A DNA stretch of 64,000 nt. It comes from Phragmites australis (taxonomy: Eukaryota; Streptophyta; Magnoliopsida; Poales; Poaceae). Under the pieces are notes generated by a model. It saw only the letters and a list, made by a program, of their open reading frames with translations. It did no database searches and had not been told where the DNA came from. A program made the translations under genes and the position numbers. Of the stretch, positions 1-11,289 are shown in pieces (position 1 is the stretch's first letter; the number at the start of each line of letters is the position of its first letter). The stretch covers positions 16,437,501 through 16,501,500 of the forward strand of contig NC_084942.1 of assembly GCF_958298935.1 (NCBI RefSeq), read 5' to 3'.

Positions 1-1290
1 GATGGAATACAATGCCATCTTAGGAAGACCTACTATTGCCAAATTTATGGCAGCCATGTATTACACTTATCAAAGCGTGAAGATCCCAGGACCCGAGGGA
101 GTCATCACTATTCTGGGGCTGCTCGAAAGTAGGCCTACGCTATGACTAATGTAATCTGGACATGGCCACGTAGCATTAACCCAACAAAGAGATGAAAAAT
201 TCAAGGCCTAAGGCCATCGTGAAGTCCGACGGTGAAGTCAAAGCAGTTCCTCGGGACCCAATGGAGCCATCCAAGACTGTTCGGATTGGCTCCAACTTGG
301 ATCCCAAATAGGAACTTGTGATCATCACCTTCCTCTAGGCAAACAACATTGTGTTCACCTGGCAACCATCAAAATCCCCAAGGAGGTAGTTTAGCACAAA
401 ATATCTATCTGACCTAACACTAAGCCGGTCAAGTAGAAACTCCTATTGTTCGTGCCCAACTGGAATGCAGCTATTAAAGAAGAAATCAAAAGGCTCACCA
501 AGGCATGTTTTATTCGGGAGGTGGATCACCCCGAGTGACTCACAAACCCTATCATGGTCAAAAAAATCAAATGGCAAATGGTGAATGTGTGTTAACTTCA
601 TTGATCTCAACAAAGCCTACCCTAAGGATTCTTTTCCTCTGCCACAAATAGATCAGATAATTGACTCCACCTCTGACTGTGATTATCTAAGCCTTCTTGA
701 TGCCTACTCTGGTTGTCACTAAATTAGCATGCATCCAGAGGATGAGGAGAATACCTCCTTTATCACTCTGTTTGGAGTCTATTACTATGTTAAAATGCCC
801 TTTGGATTGAAAATTGCCGGTTCCACATGCCTATGGGGAATGCAGATAACACTTCATGATCAGATTGGCTGGAATGTCGAGGCCAACATCGATGATCTTG
901 TCATCAAAACCAAAAAGAATGAAGATCTCATATCTGACCTACAAGAAATGTTCAACAACTTGCGCAAGAATCAAGTCATGTTGAACCCAGAGAAGTGCAT
1001 GTTTGGAGTCAACACGGAGAAACTACTCAGTTATCTGATGTCCTACAGGGGAATAGAAGTCAAACCTGAGAAGACCAAAGCTATTGAAGAGATGCAAACT
1101 CCCACGTTAGTGCGAGAAGTTCAGAGACTAACCAGATGCATGGTGGCCCTTAGCCAATTTATTTCCTATCTCGAAGATCGAGGACTTCCCTTCTTAAAGT
1201 TACTAAGACAACATGACGAGTTTGAATGGCCAAAAGAGGTAGATGAGGCATTCAAAAATTTGAAGAGGTATCTTTCTTCCCCCTTGTGCT
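1..1290 (+). pseudogene. Ty3/gypsy (Tat-like) protease tail and reverse transcriptase relic, element G1
   Basis: Conceptual translation of the first bases gives a gypsy protease-to-RT linker (EYNAILGRPTIAKFMA), and RT motifs follow in order. These include the region of DFIDLNKAYPKDSFPLPQID, then FGVYYYVKMPFGLKIAG near 770-825 and the active-site box NIDDLVIKT at about 887-913. Both catalytic aspartates of the YVDD-type box remain, but its tyrosine is replaced by asparagine. Several in-frame stops and a shift (around 540 and 720) break the frame, so this is a dead copy. The longest open piece is 729-1292. The element starts outside the window on the left. Lineage is inferred from the integrase and from the antisense ORF further right. 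Confidence 0.85.
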
Positions 1291-2300
1291 AATCGCTCCC
1301 AACCTTAATGAAGATTTTCTCTTATACATCATGGAAAGAGAAGCGCAAGACAAATAAGACAAAAGCCAGCGAGCGGTGTACTACATCAGTGAAGTGTTTC
1401 ATGGTCCTAAAGAATGATATCCGCAGGTGCAGAAGCTACTATATGCTGTACTAATGGCCTTTCATAAGTTACGGCATTATTTCAAGGCTCACAAGATTAC
1501 CGTACCATCAATTTTCCCACTCGGCAAGATCCTGCATAATAGAGATGCAATCGGCCAAATCGTCAAGTGGTCCATTAAACTTGGAGAATTTGACGTTCGT
1601 TTCATGCCTTGAATAGCAATCAAGTCGGAAGCACTCGCCGGCTTCATGGCCAAATGGAAAAAACTAGATCAACCCTAGGATGACCACAACAACTTATCAG
1701 ACATATGGACTCTATTCTTTTATGGATCACTAACAATTCAAGGCGTCGGGGCTGGGATTATACTGACCTCTCCAAGAGGAGTAATCCTACAATATGCTTT
1801 GCGAATCGATTTTCCAGCCATGAATAACATAGCCGAATGTGAGGGTCTGGTCACTGGACTCCGAATAGCTTCTGCTCTTGGCATCCGCCGCCTACTCATG
1901 AAAGGGGATCACAGTAGGTGATGAAGCAAGTTAGCAAGGAGTATCAAACCTCTTATAAGACTATGACAAACTACCTCACGAAGGTGAGGAAGCTAGAAAA
2001 CAAATTCATCAGACTCAAAGTCAAGTACATCCTAAGGAAGGACAACTGCCTAGCCAATAGTCTTGCGTGCCTAGCATCTCACGATCTCTAGGACAACCCA
2101 AGATTTGTATAGAGAAACTATCGAAGCCGTCTGTGAAATCATCAGAGGACACAACCAAAGGAGTGGTGGTCTATGAGACCTATAACGAGCTCGGGGACTC
2201 GCCAAGGACCGACACCCCAAAAGGAGTCGCGAAGGAACTCATGGCTCAGCTCGGAAGCAAAGTTTTGTGGATAGACCCAATCTGCAAGTACCTTTAGGAT
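1291..2300 (+). pseudogene. RNase H and second (archaeal-type) RNase H relic of element G1
   Basis: Downstream of RT the translation shows an ordinary gypsy RNase H with many stops (VYYISEVFHGPKE, then QKLLYAVLMAFHKLRHYFKA at about 1427-1490). It is followed at about 1705-1925 by a second RNase H-like stretch (WTLFFYGSLTIQGVGAGIIL, then NNIAECEGLVTGLRIA). Two tandem RNase H domains of this kind are a known trait of the Tat lineage of Ty3/gypsy elements. In the second domain the usual aspartate before GS is replaced by tyrosine, so it would be inactive even without the stops. The tail 2067-2297 is the linker to integrase. Confidence 0.7.
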
Positions 2301-3723
2301 CGAGTTGTGCCTTAGGATGATGCACTAATCGAGCAAATTTCCTATTGATCTAAGATGTATACCTTGGTAGATGGCACTCTCATTGAAGAGGTGCCAACGG
2401 AGTACTCATGAAATGCATCTCTTAGAAGCAGGGTAGAGAACTACTCAAGGAAATCCATAGAAGGGTGTGTTGGGCTAATGCTTCCTTCCTAACCCTAGTC
2501 AGAAAGGCATTTAGGACCTATTTGGCAGAGCTCTAACTCCAAGAATTCTTAGAGCTAATCATCTCAAGCTCTAGAAATTTTTGGAGCTAGAGCTATGTGA
2601 AGATTGATGGTATTTGGTTAAGCCACATTTTTCTTATTTTGGACTAAAAGTAGATGTTTAAAGCATAAATTTGTATCCTACAAACTTCAAATCATGCATG
2701 GATCTTGAAGCTGGAGCTCTGCCAAACAACCCCTTAGATAAGATTTCTATTAGCCTACGGCTCTCCATGATGTGAGCGAGTTAATAAAAAAGAGTACGAG
2801 CTATCAATTTCAAATAAGAAGAGTACATCAACCCGCTCAGGCCCTACAAACGATCCCCCTGTCGTGGCATTGGTGACTTGGGGGATAGAGATTCTGGAGC
2901 CCTTCCTTGTAGTGCCTGGGGGCTTCAAGTTCCTATTGGTCACAATTGATACCTTCACCAAGTGGATTGAAGCTAAACCAGTCGAAAAGATCACTTCGGC
3001 GACTACCAAGAAGTTCATCATGAAAAGCGTCACAACTAGATTTGGTGTCCCAAGCAGGATCATCACCGAAAATAGCACTCAATTCTCCAGCATGGTGTTC
3101 ATCTATTACTACGAGGAACTAGGCACTATAGTCTGCTTTGCGTCTGTGGCACATCCAAAAAGTAATGGTCAGGTCGAAAGGGCAAACGGTCTAGTACTTC
3201 AAGGAATCGAAACCATGTTTTCATCCGCTTATCTGCCTACTCTAAAGCCTAGGCATTTGAGTTCCCTAACATACTCTGAGCACTTCGAATAACATCTAGC
3301 AGGGCGATGGGTGAATGCCTTTCTTCCAAGTCTATGGGGCCAAAGCAATGCTGCCCTGTGAACTAAAAATCAAATCCCCCTGAGTCAATTGTATGCTGAC
3401 AATGATGAAATCCTGAGAAGAAAGTATGACCTTAATGTTCTTGAAGAAAAAATGTCACAAGTGTTGATAAGATCAGCCGGTACCAGGAAGCTCTCCGACG
3501 TTACCACGACCAAAACATCTGCAAAAGATCTTTTGAACCCAGAGATCTGGTTCTACAACTCGTACAGATCCAGAAAAATAGCAACAAGCTATCCCCGAGG
3601 TGGGAAGGTCGCTATAGGGTGGTCAAATCTAACCGACCAGAGTCGTATAGGTTAGCTATGGAGGATTGTCAAGTCCTTAAAATTTCTTGGAATATCGATC
3701 AGCTTCACAAGTTCTATGTATAA
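2301..3723 (+). pseudogene. Integrase relic of element G1, interrupted by a MITE
   Basis: The N-terminal zinc-binding part (YTLVDGTLIEE..., LVRKAF) is cut by a MITE at 2514-2733 and resumes as DFY-PTALHDVSEL. The core follows at 2864-3292: FLLVTIDTFTKWIEAKPVEK holds the first aspartate, SRIITENSTQF has glutamate where the second catalytic aspartate is expected, and SNGQVERANG holds the catalytic glutamate. A C-terminal segment ends with the common gypsy tail NIDQLHKFYV and a stop at about 3723. Frameshifts separate 2864-3292 from 3389-3655. The polyprotein is therefore complete in outline but not translatable. Confidence 0.8.
2514..2733. mobile_element. Tourist/PIF-Harbinger-like MITE, 220 bp
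   Basis: The terminal inverted repeats start GGACCTATTTGGCAGAGCTC on the left and GGGGTTGTTTGGCAGAGCTC on the reversed right end. The element is flanked by direct TTA at 2511-2513 and 2734-2736. A 3-bp TTA/TAA duplication with G-rich ends is typical of Tourist-like MITEs. It has no coding capacity. Removing it and one TTA rejoins the integrase reading frame, which confirms the borders. Confidence 0.85.
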
Positions 3724-4338
3724 GTATTTAGGATACATTTTGTAAATATTAATTATCATATTATCAATATATGTCTTTCTAACACCCTAATTTTTCTAAT
3801 TCCAAAATTTTTCTCAATATTTGTTAAATTTCAAATGAATTTAAATATTTTATTTTAAAAGAGAGAAAACCTTATTTTATATGAAAGAAAAAGAAAATGA
3901 CATAGGATATAAGTGAATATTTTGCATTCATGCTGAATTAGGCAAATAGTATTTTATTTGAATTTTTGATGAATTTATTTGGAGAGATTTTTGCCTGGTT
4001 TTTGAATTTGAATCTGGATTTGAATTCATACGAAAAAGAAAAAGATTAAAACCTCTCTCGGGTTGTCTTTCTCCTTTTCGGCCCAACACCTCGGCCTCGG
4101 CCCAGCCGCCCCGGCTTTCCTTCCCGCCTGGGCCGCGCCCCTGCTCCGGCCCAGCAACCCGCACCGCGCGTCGAGCCAGCCCAGCGCCATGCTCCCGCGC
4201 GCCAGCCGAAGACGCCTACGCAGAAGCCGCCTTCGCCGTCGCCATCGTCTCTAACCCGGATTCTGCCGCTGTGCCGTCAACCGAGTCCGAGAGGAGTACG
4301 AGCCGCCACCTTCCCCTTTTTCCGTGCAAGACCCTGCC

Positions 4339-4353
4339 TATATATATATATAA
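4339..4353 (+). promoter_or_regulatory. TATA box of LTR-1
   Basis: A TATATATATATATAA run lies in GC-rich sequence about 560 bp inside the LTR. It is followed by a GC-rich leader-like stretch (to about 4960). The same arrangement occurs in LTR-2 (TATATAA at 11889) and LTR-4 (CTATAAATAG at 49924). Confidence 0.5.
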
Positions 4354-5065
4354 GCAGAGCCCCTCTCCTGATCTCATCTCATCCCAAACCCGCCGAGTCC
4401 CGAGCCGAATTCGCCGATCTCGAGCCCCACCGTCGCCATTGTTGCCACCCTTCGGTTGAGCACGCTGCCGAGCAGTCCTAGCGCCGTTGAGCTTCACCCG
4501 AGCAGCCTAGCAGAGCCGCGGCCGACCACCGAAGCTCTCCCCGCCGTCGCCTTAACCCCTGCGTCGCCGGAGCGCCATCCCTGACGAAGACCCGAGCCTC
4601 CCGCCGCCCCTCGTCGACGCCAAGCTCCTCCAGAGTCGATCTGTTCTCAGTAAGCCATCAAACGGGATGCCCTCTCCCTCCTGATGCTTTTCCACCGCTC
4701 GTCGTCGCCGCCGGTGAGCCCTAGCCGATTCCGGCGAGAATCCCGGCCATGCGCTGCCGCTACCTCTCGGGCGCCGCCCTGTTCTTCCCCTCCGGCCACC
4801 CGATCTCTTCTGAGTCACCGGATCTAATTTGTGCGGCTGAGATTAGATCCGAACGTACCCCTTCAGCAACCAGTAGCAGTTCGCCACGTGTCACCTTTAA
4901 ACCAGTCAGCATCCCATGCCTCGTCACCCTTCCACGTGTGCGACACCTCTAATGCTCAGCCCATGTGTAATGCCCAGTCAGATCCAGTCAGTTGCCACGC
5001 AAGAAAAGGGTATTTTCCAGTATAGAAATAAATCTGATAATTCCTTTAATTGGTAATTTTGCAAT

Positions 5066-5185
5066 TTAGCCCCTGAACTTTTCTAAAATAACAAAAAGAG
5101 CCTTGTCTTTTTACAGTTAGGTCCCTATACTTTTTCATTATAACATTTTGGTCCCTCTATTTTTACAAAAAGGTCCCTGGACTTT
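5066..5185. repeat. Short tandem GGTCCCT...ACTTTTT repeats in LTR-1
   Basis: Four imperfect copies of a roughly 30-bp unit occur in a row (CCCCTGAACTTTT, GGTCCCTATACTTTTT, GGTCCCTCTATTTTTA, GGTCCCTGGACTTT), each separated by an A/T-rich spacer. They lie in the AT-rich middle of the LTR and have no coding sense. Confidence 0.6.
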
Positions 5186-6230
5186 CTGATAATTCAATTA
5201 AAGTCCTTTTCTTTTTTCAGGTTTAACCCTAGACTTATTTTAGCTCTAACTTTTTCATCATAACTCCGATTTAAGCGATTCTTGCGCCGATGGATTCATT
5301 TTTCAGTGCTCTTTCTTTTTAGTTAGTTTTTATCTCGTTGTTCTTTTGTTTTGTGCTCTGTTCTTAGTGTATCTTGTTTGTTTGTTTGCCAAAAATTGTG
5401 CGATTAGCCGATAAAGTCCCGGATCAGTTTGAAGAACATCAAGACCAGGAGCAAGAATACACTGAGCAGCAGCAAGGAGAAGGCAAGTGTCCTTGATCAT
5501 ATTGAACCTACATTTTTAAATGTTTTGTTTTACCAAACTGCATGCAATATCTGTCAATATGATCGGTAGTCACCTATGTTAGGGTTTTTCCTTAGATATT
5601 CCCTTATTATCCCTTGGAACCTAGATGGTTTATGGTTAGGAGTCTTTTATGGGTAGATTGCTTAGCTTTGCTTTGGGATATTGGGGAGTGACATAATTTT
5701 GACTAATGAACATATGCAGTACTGATGGTTAATATGATGATGTTCTAGCAACATGGAACCTTAGGTCTTGAACATAGGGATGTTGGTGATAGTTGTCATG
5801 GTTATGACATTGGTTTAGTGTTTGCTCAAGTAACCTAAGTAAGGACCGGTTCGTGGAGCGACAACCCAAAAAGTAACGTACCAACCACGAGGCTGATATG
5901 GGTAAAGTGTGATATACTGATTAGAGTTTGTCCAGTGTGCGTTGGGTCAGCACAAAAGGGGGCATCTGGGTAGGAGCTTTGCTTGCGTAAAGCCTGGCGG
6001 TGAAACCTAGTGGGCAGACATGCACTGGATTAGTCTCTGGTTAGTGGAAAGTGTCATACAGTGATTCTTGGCAGCACACCACTGGCGTGTGTTAAGTGTC
6101 TTGCAAACACGGCAACATGGAATTCACTGACTCGTGGGTAAAGTTGGACAACCTCTGCAGAGTGTAAAACTGTTATAACAACCGTGCTCACGGATATGAG
6201 AGACTTGGATCCTCACATGATTAGATGGTG

Positions 6231-6340
6231 GTTTGGTTTGGTTCTGGTACAGGGAGTACTGGATGTTGTGGTTTTGGTTCTGGTACAGGGAGTACTAGAT
6301 GTTGTGGTCTTGGTCTTAGTACGGGGAGTACAAGACAGTT
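6231..6340. repeat. 36-bp tandem repeat, about three copies, in LTR-1
   Basis: Units beginning GTTCTGGTACAGGGAGTACT start near 6241, 6277 and 6313. The third is diverged (CTTAGTACGGGGAGTAC). LTR-2 has a comparable but different GTGGTGGGAATCATAG duplication at about 13830-13900, so this part of the LTR seems prone to local duplication. Confidence 0.75.
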
Positions 6341-6879
6341 GTGGTATGCAGGGTGGGGAGCCTTGTATACTAGGTGATGGATTATTGGGTTACATTCATT
6401 TAATACATGTCTAATGCTTTTGAGTACAAAAGTGTTTTCATTACTCGCATTTACGCAAATAATACCTTGTGTCAGCCTATCCTTGATATAAGCCTGCATG
6501 TCATTATTTTCCCATACTTGCTGAGTACATTATGTGCTCACCCTTGCTTTCTCCTACCAAAAATATATGCTGCTCAGTGGAAGACTTTGAGGATTTTCAA
6601 GAAGACGGCCTGGTGTTCTAAGGAGCGTATCTTCCAGTCGGTGCCTGTGGAGTTTTGGTCGCCAATGCTTTCGTTCCGCTGCCGTCGTTTAGATGATGTC
6701 GTTTAGATTAAATTTTGAGTTTTGCTTAGGTAATGTCTTTTATTGTAAGAGGTGAACGTTTAATTGAATAAAGTATTGCTTTTGTTACTTCACCTATGAC
6801 GTCCTTATGTGTGTTAAACTTCCTGGGCACATATAAGCCGCACTTGGTGTTGACCATTAAAACCGTGTGTGACAGTCTT

Positions 6880-8554
6880 TTACCTATGTTGAGACAATGC
6901 CTTAAAAAATTAAGATATGCCATTATTCAGGCAGTTACGCCCATATGCGTACATGGGATTCTAGACTGCCTGTCCAGGAATTCTTCCCTGATTGCCAGTC
7001 GCGGCTTCACGTACACTAGGACTACAAAACTTGTCGTGTGCGGCATATTTCTGCCTAAGGGAAGAAATATCTTTGGGGACTGCAGAAAACCTCATCGTGT
7101 CCCTGAAGTGTATGAGAGTTAATATGTTTTCCACTCGGAGTCTGACCTAAGGTGGTCGGAATGAACATTCCGAAAAGAAACCCTGAAAACTCCTAACCTA
7201 CTTGGAAGAAACAAAGGCCGAACACTTGTTTGAAATTTCCTTGCATTCATGAGAAGATTTACATTCATACACAGGCATTGCAGTAGAAATAGAAACCTTT
7301 CATTTAATAAGATTTTGAGCTCCTTTACAAATAAGCTAAGGGAAAGAGGATTACAAGAAGTCCTAAAAGATCTACTCAACAAAGAGGATGGTGAGACTTC
7401 CTTGACTCTCTCCAAGCACCGACATCGATAGAGAGGATGGGGTCATCAACGCTCTGGCTCCCTACTGACCTGGTTGGTGTCACTACTCGATCATCGACAT
7501 CTTTGATGACGATGGGTTTGGGAGAGGCATTGGCTCCCCACCATCATCATCGGTGTCGCTGCTCTGGCTATTCCCTTCAACCGTTCCTACTGGAATAACA
7601 CGAGGACTAAGAGGACGAAGCAGCTGGCATCTTACCGTCTTAATGGAGATGCTGCCAAACATCTCCCTTTTCTCTGCCTTAGCCGCTGCCTCTTCATCCT
7701 CTATTTCCACCTCCAAGAGGTCCTAGTCCACCTCATATTGGACTGGATATGCTGGGGGCTTGCCATCTTTAACAGGGATGCTACGAGTCACCGCCTTCTC
7801 TTCATCCTCCTCATCAGAGGAGAAATCGATAACCTCCACCGTCGAACTAGGTTCGGTAGGAGACAATGGCAGGGACAGAGAAGAGTTAGGAGAAGAAGGT
7901 GTGTATTCAGGCAAAGGAGGAGGTTCGATGATTGGATTCAGGTTCAATGCAGCCGAGCTCCGGCACCCGGAGGTATATATAGGCCAATCGATCAAGAGAC
8001 GCATTGCTTCATCTCCCAAATATTAATTTTGGGTATTGCCACATTATGAGCCACGAATGCCCAAGCGACACATGGTCATCAAGGCTACGTATTTTCAGTT
8101 GGCTCGCATAGACAAAGACTGATCGCCGGTGCACCATTTTATCTGTTGGATTTTTCAATGCTCGGGGTACAATCGAAAAGACGATACATCAACTCTTCCG
8201 TGCTTTAGATAGATAATCTTTTCACCACTACGCAAAATTTCTACTACAACAGTTCAACTTCTAAGTCTAGCCAATGATGAGCCTTCTCCCTCATGCCTTT
8301 GGAAGGACGAGATGATATTCAGGGGCCGATTGGAAAATCTACCTGGATGGAACACCTTCTCAACGACTCGCTTGAGAACTCGAAGGCGTTTGGAATGCCG
8401 AATAGGTGATTTGAGAACCTAGAGAATCCGGTTAGATCCTTCACCCTAATCAGGGACCTGAGTCTTACTCAATGACATGATCAAACAAAAAGCTAATCTT
8501 TGCTGGCCATATGCTTGATTTGTTGAAGCCTCATTTCACGTATTGATGGGGGCT
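6880..8554 (+). mobile_element. 3' internal region of element G1
   Basis: This is the stretch between the end of pol (disrupted by LTR-1) and the probable 3' LTR. It has no sense-strand gene that could be recognised. It holds the antisense ORF at 7483-8019 and ends in a purine tract TGATGGGGGC at about 8545-8553, suited to be the polypurine tract of a plus-strand element. Confidence 0.55.
7483..8019 (-). pseudogene. Antisense ORF of Tat-type element G1 (acidic SSDEED protein), one nonsense codon
   Basis: The minus strand reads 178 codons in a single frame with one TAG at about 7720. The product is rich in proline and acid residues: a proline-rich N-terminal part with PPPLPEYTPSSPNSS, then VIDFSSDEEDEEK, a K/E-rich central part (EIEDEEAAAKAEKREM), and a tail with SSDTDDDGGE. 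No enzyme domain was recognised. Tat-lineage gypsy elements are known to carry ORFs between pol and the 3' LTR, some of them antisense, and the position here fits. Element G2 has a similar antisense ORF in the same place, which supports a real conserved feature. Function is unknown. Confidence 0.6.
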
Positions 8555-9082
8555 TGATGATGAATACAAGATAGTTACCACATCCGGGCATCCCATGGCT
8601 TTCTGTAATTCTCGGGGCATATCTCTATCTCTAGAAAAGGGATCCCTAGATGAAACAAAACTACCCATAGGTACCCAAGGCATCCCGTAAATGGGATGGT
8701 TTCTCTCCAAGAACAGGAAGGAGGACTCCAGAGGACGTACGGCACTCCCATATATATACGGAACCAGGGGGCCCTGCTAAGAAAAAGTCAAATCAGAGCC
8801 AATAAAAGTCGAAGAAGTCGCTCAAACCTTTCGACAAACCAGAAGACACCTATAGCCAAGCAAGGAAGTCGTCGACTAGGTTTAGATACATTTAGGCTAG
8901 CCATATACCCCCTTGTAACAAACTTAGATCAGTATAAGATAAATAGGACATAGGGTTATTATCCTCAAGCAGGCTTGAACCTGTATAAAAACCCCTATGC
9001 ATTCTCCTGTGATTCGTCTACTCAAAGCATCCCTTATTTCTTCAACAAGTTTGTTAGATCGATGGTTCACAAATTGTTGACA
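8555..9082 (+). mobile_element. Probable 3' LTR of element G1
   Basis: The stretch starts TGATGATGAATAC directly after the purine tract and ends ATTGTTGACA. Inside is a stretch typical of grass Tat LTR transcripts (ATAGGACATAGGGTTATTA, then CTGTATAAAAACCCC near 8980), very like 43507-43560 in the G3 LTR. The 5' LTR lies outside the window, so the borders cannot be confirmed by comparison. Confidence 0.5.
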
Positions 9083-9730
9083 ACATGGATGATGATGATG
9101 AGGCAGCAGCATACCTTCAAATCTTCTTGGGAAACACTCCTGACTTTGGCATTGATGCCCACGTCAACTCGAGTGGTGTGCATGACGTGATCTACCCATT
9201 CAAGTTAGGCAACGCACCTCCCATACCGACGAAATAGTCACAGGAGCAATACACAATGCCTTCTCGTAGTGGGTAGCCTTCTAGAATAGTTATCCCATCG
9301 GACCCACTCACGTACTCAGTGGACCATTTCAGAGCACAAGGCCCCAGGGCACCGAGACCTAGGGAGCATATGGGATCGTCCCAAAGCGGGACATATTTAG
9401 GGACTACTTTTTATCAAATATTGTGCACATTTATTCTACTTTGTTTGTAACCTACATCTGGTTATTTTTCTAGCTTTAGTCCTCCATTAGCATCACGATA
9501 GAGGGCTCCAAGCAACTGTCCTATTGAAATAGAAAAAGAAATGAAGAGGGAGAGAAATAGCAGTCTCGATTTTCTATTTATTTATGTTTAACTTAAATTG
9601 ATTCTAATTCAAATTTAACTACTTTTGTATAACTATTTCATTACTTTTTTGTTACTTTATTTATTCATTATAAATTTACTAATATCAAAATTGTAATGTT
9701 ATATCTTACAAGGGTGCCATTGATTTCTAG
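9083..9730. other. No gene recognised
   Basis: This stretch has mixed composition, turning AT-rich from about 9400. It has short ORFs only and no homology that could be recognised. It separates the G1 LTR from the GRF relic. Confidence 0.4.
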
Positions 9731-10301
9731 AGGAACCACCCCCTCGAGTGCTACACTGGCGTGAGCATCCATTGTACTTATGTGGTAACCCAGCCCAGAT
9801 ATCGACGTCCTTCGATGTGGAGACATCTGGTAGGAGGTTCTTCAGGTGTCCTGGAATTGACCCTGATTTCATGGTGTGTCCCTCTTTCCCACTCTTTCGC
9901 ACTTGCCAATTCTATATTCTAAACTACACTCCTAACGCCATGTTTATCAACAACAACCTTATCGCTGCAAGCAATGCATCAACATGGTGAGGCCATCGTA
10001 CAATGGGGGATGGATCAGAGAGGCCAAAACCAAATGGGAGTATGAGATCAGGATGAAGGAAGCACACTAGAAGCAAGAGGCATGTCAGGAGCAGCAAGAG
10101 GAACCTCAGCGGTGAGAACAGGAAAACAAGTGGCATGTTAAGGATCTTTAGAGGCGGCAGGAATGCCGTCTCTGGGAGGAGGAGGAACTTCGCAGGTGTG
10201 TGGAACTACTTTAGAGGCGTCATGCTCTCCTGCGCTACCAAGAAGGCAAGGAGCATGAAGTAGCGCATGTGAGAAGGGGGAAATATCCATGCTCCACATA
10301 G
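9731..10301 (+). pseudogene. GRF-type zinc-finger / coiled-coil gene relic, locus E
   Basis: Exon 1 reads HPLYLCGNPAQISTSFDVET and then SGRRFFRCPGIDPDF, the GRF zinc-finger pattern (C-x-C/G-x-P-A... GRRFFRCP), with the first cysteine of the CxCG pair replaced. After a probable intron (about 9871-9959) a second exon reads YRCKQCINMVRPSYNGGWIR and runs into a long charged helix (QEQQEEPQR, EEEELRRCVELL) ending at TAG 10301. Four in-frame stops interrupt the helix. GRF fingers occur in nucleic-acid enzymes and in many plant proteins of unknown role. The copy is dead. Five related relics occur in the window. Confidence 0.65.
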
Positions 10302-10489
10302 TAGAATCCCTGTTCAAAGTAAGCGAATTAGCATGGTTTATCCGATGTACTAATTGTTTTAACAAAAACAACTGCCAACCACTTTTGAACCGACATAGGG
10401 AAAGCCACGGCCTTTAACATACAAGAAAAAGATATTTATAGTAATAGAACAAAATAAAGAAAAAAAGTAAAGTCAGTAGGAGGTCGGTG

Positions 10490-10830
10490 CCTCAAGGCCC
10501 GCCCCACTTTGCACCCATTGGAAGGGTGGGAGGCCAGCGCTGTGGGGTCCCTGCCGCTCTAGCCTGCTAGATGTGCTGGAGGCTGGTGCTACAGGCCCCT
10601 ACCATTTTCCACCTACGGGATGGGCTCGAGGACGGTGTTGTGGGGCCCATGACTCTTCCCACCCGTTGGATGGGATGAAGATACTTCTGACCCATCAAAC
10701 GGGCAAGAAATGCCTCTGCTACCCTCCTATCCATGCTAGCATTCACGTCAACTTCCTGCCCATTCAGTGGCCAATTTTTACTTCTCACCCACTAAATGGA
10801 TTGGAAGAGTCTATTTCGGTCAAATTTCAA
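10490..10830. repeat. Palindromic minisatellite 3' of GRF locus E
   Basis: At least six short imperfect palindromes with a TTGGA/TCAAA-like centre occur, including CACCCATTGGAAGGGTG, CCCACCCGTTGGATGGG, ACCCATCAAACGGG, TGCCCATTCAGTGG and CACCCACTAAATGG. Several are linked by a GGGGCC(C)-type spacer. The arms vary but stay self-complementary. Similar arrays follow GRF loci B and C. Confidence 0.6.
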
Positions 10831-10979
10831 AATGGTTGCATAGTTTTGTGATTTTTTTAGAAAATATAGAAAAAAATTCTAAAACTAAGTTGGTTTTGGG
10901 CCAGGCTGGCCTGGGGAACAAAAGAAGATGTTGGGGCAGTTGTTTGTGTATCCCAAGCAAGAAGGCAACCTAACTCGAG

Positions 10980-10983
<4 letters not shown>

Positions 10984-11011
<28 letters not shown>
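10984..11011. repeat. (GA)14 microsatellite
   Basis: A perfect GA dinucleotide run of 28 bases is preceded by an imperfect GA stretch from 10977. Confidence 0.95.
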
Positions 11012-11015
<4 letters not shown>

Positions 11016-11289
11016 GGAGAGGAAAATAGAGATTTTTCTAGAGTTATTTTTTATGCTTTCTGTGAGGCATCTTGTGAATACTTCTGGGCAATAAAGATGA
11101 AGTTTTCAAGATAATGTGTTGATAATCTATTAATGTTAATCTAATGTAATACATGATCAAGCTAGCATAATTACATGAACACCCAATTCCGTCATTAGAT
11201 ACAACATGACTAACCCAATGGAGAAGATGCCCCTAAGGCCGCTGACGACACATGTGTGCAGGCATGTTGTTGATGTCGATGGTGTCGGT

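Larger units (their letters stand above)
3778..6874 (+). mobile_element. Solo LTR of a long-LTR Ty3/gypsy family (LTR-1)
   Basis: The element starts TCTAACACCC (a one-base change from the usual TGTAACACCC) and ends GTGTGTGACA. It is flanked by a perfect 5-bp duplication GTCTT at 3773-3777 and 6875-6879. At 3097 bp it has the size of LTRs in Del/Tekay-like elements. It shares landmarks with LTR-2 at matching offsets: a TATA box about 560-600 bp in, a GGCAAGT module about 1.7 kb in, AAGGACCGGTT about 2.06-2.1 kb in, and a TGCTGAGTA...GTGCTCAC module near the 3' end. No internal domain or second LTR is present, so it is best read as a solo LTR left by LTR-LTR recombination. Orientation follows the TATA box. 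Confidence 0.85.

Noticed and set aside
1..3723. Possible integrated pararetrovirus (RT with RNase H)
   Set aside because: A double RNase H, an integrase with chromovirus/Tat order and gypsy end motifs identify a Ty3/gypsy element. No movement or coat protein was seen.
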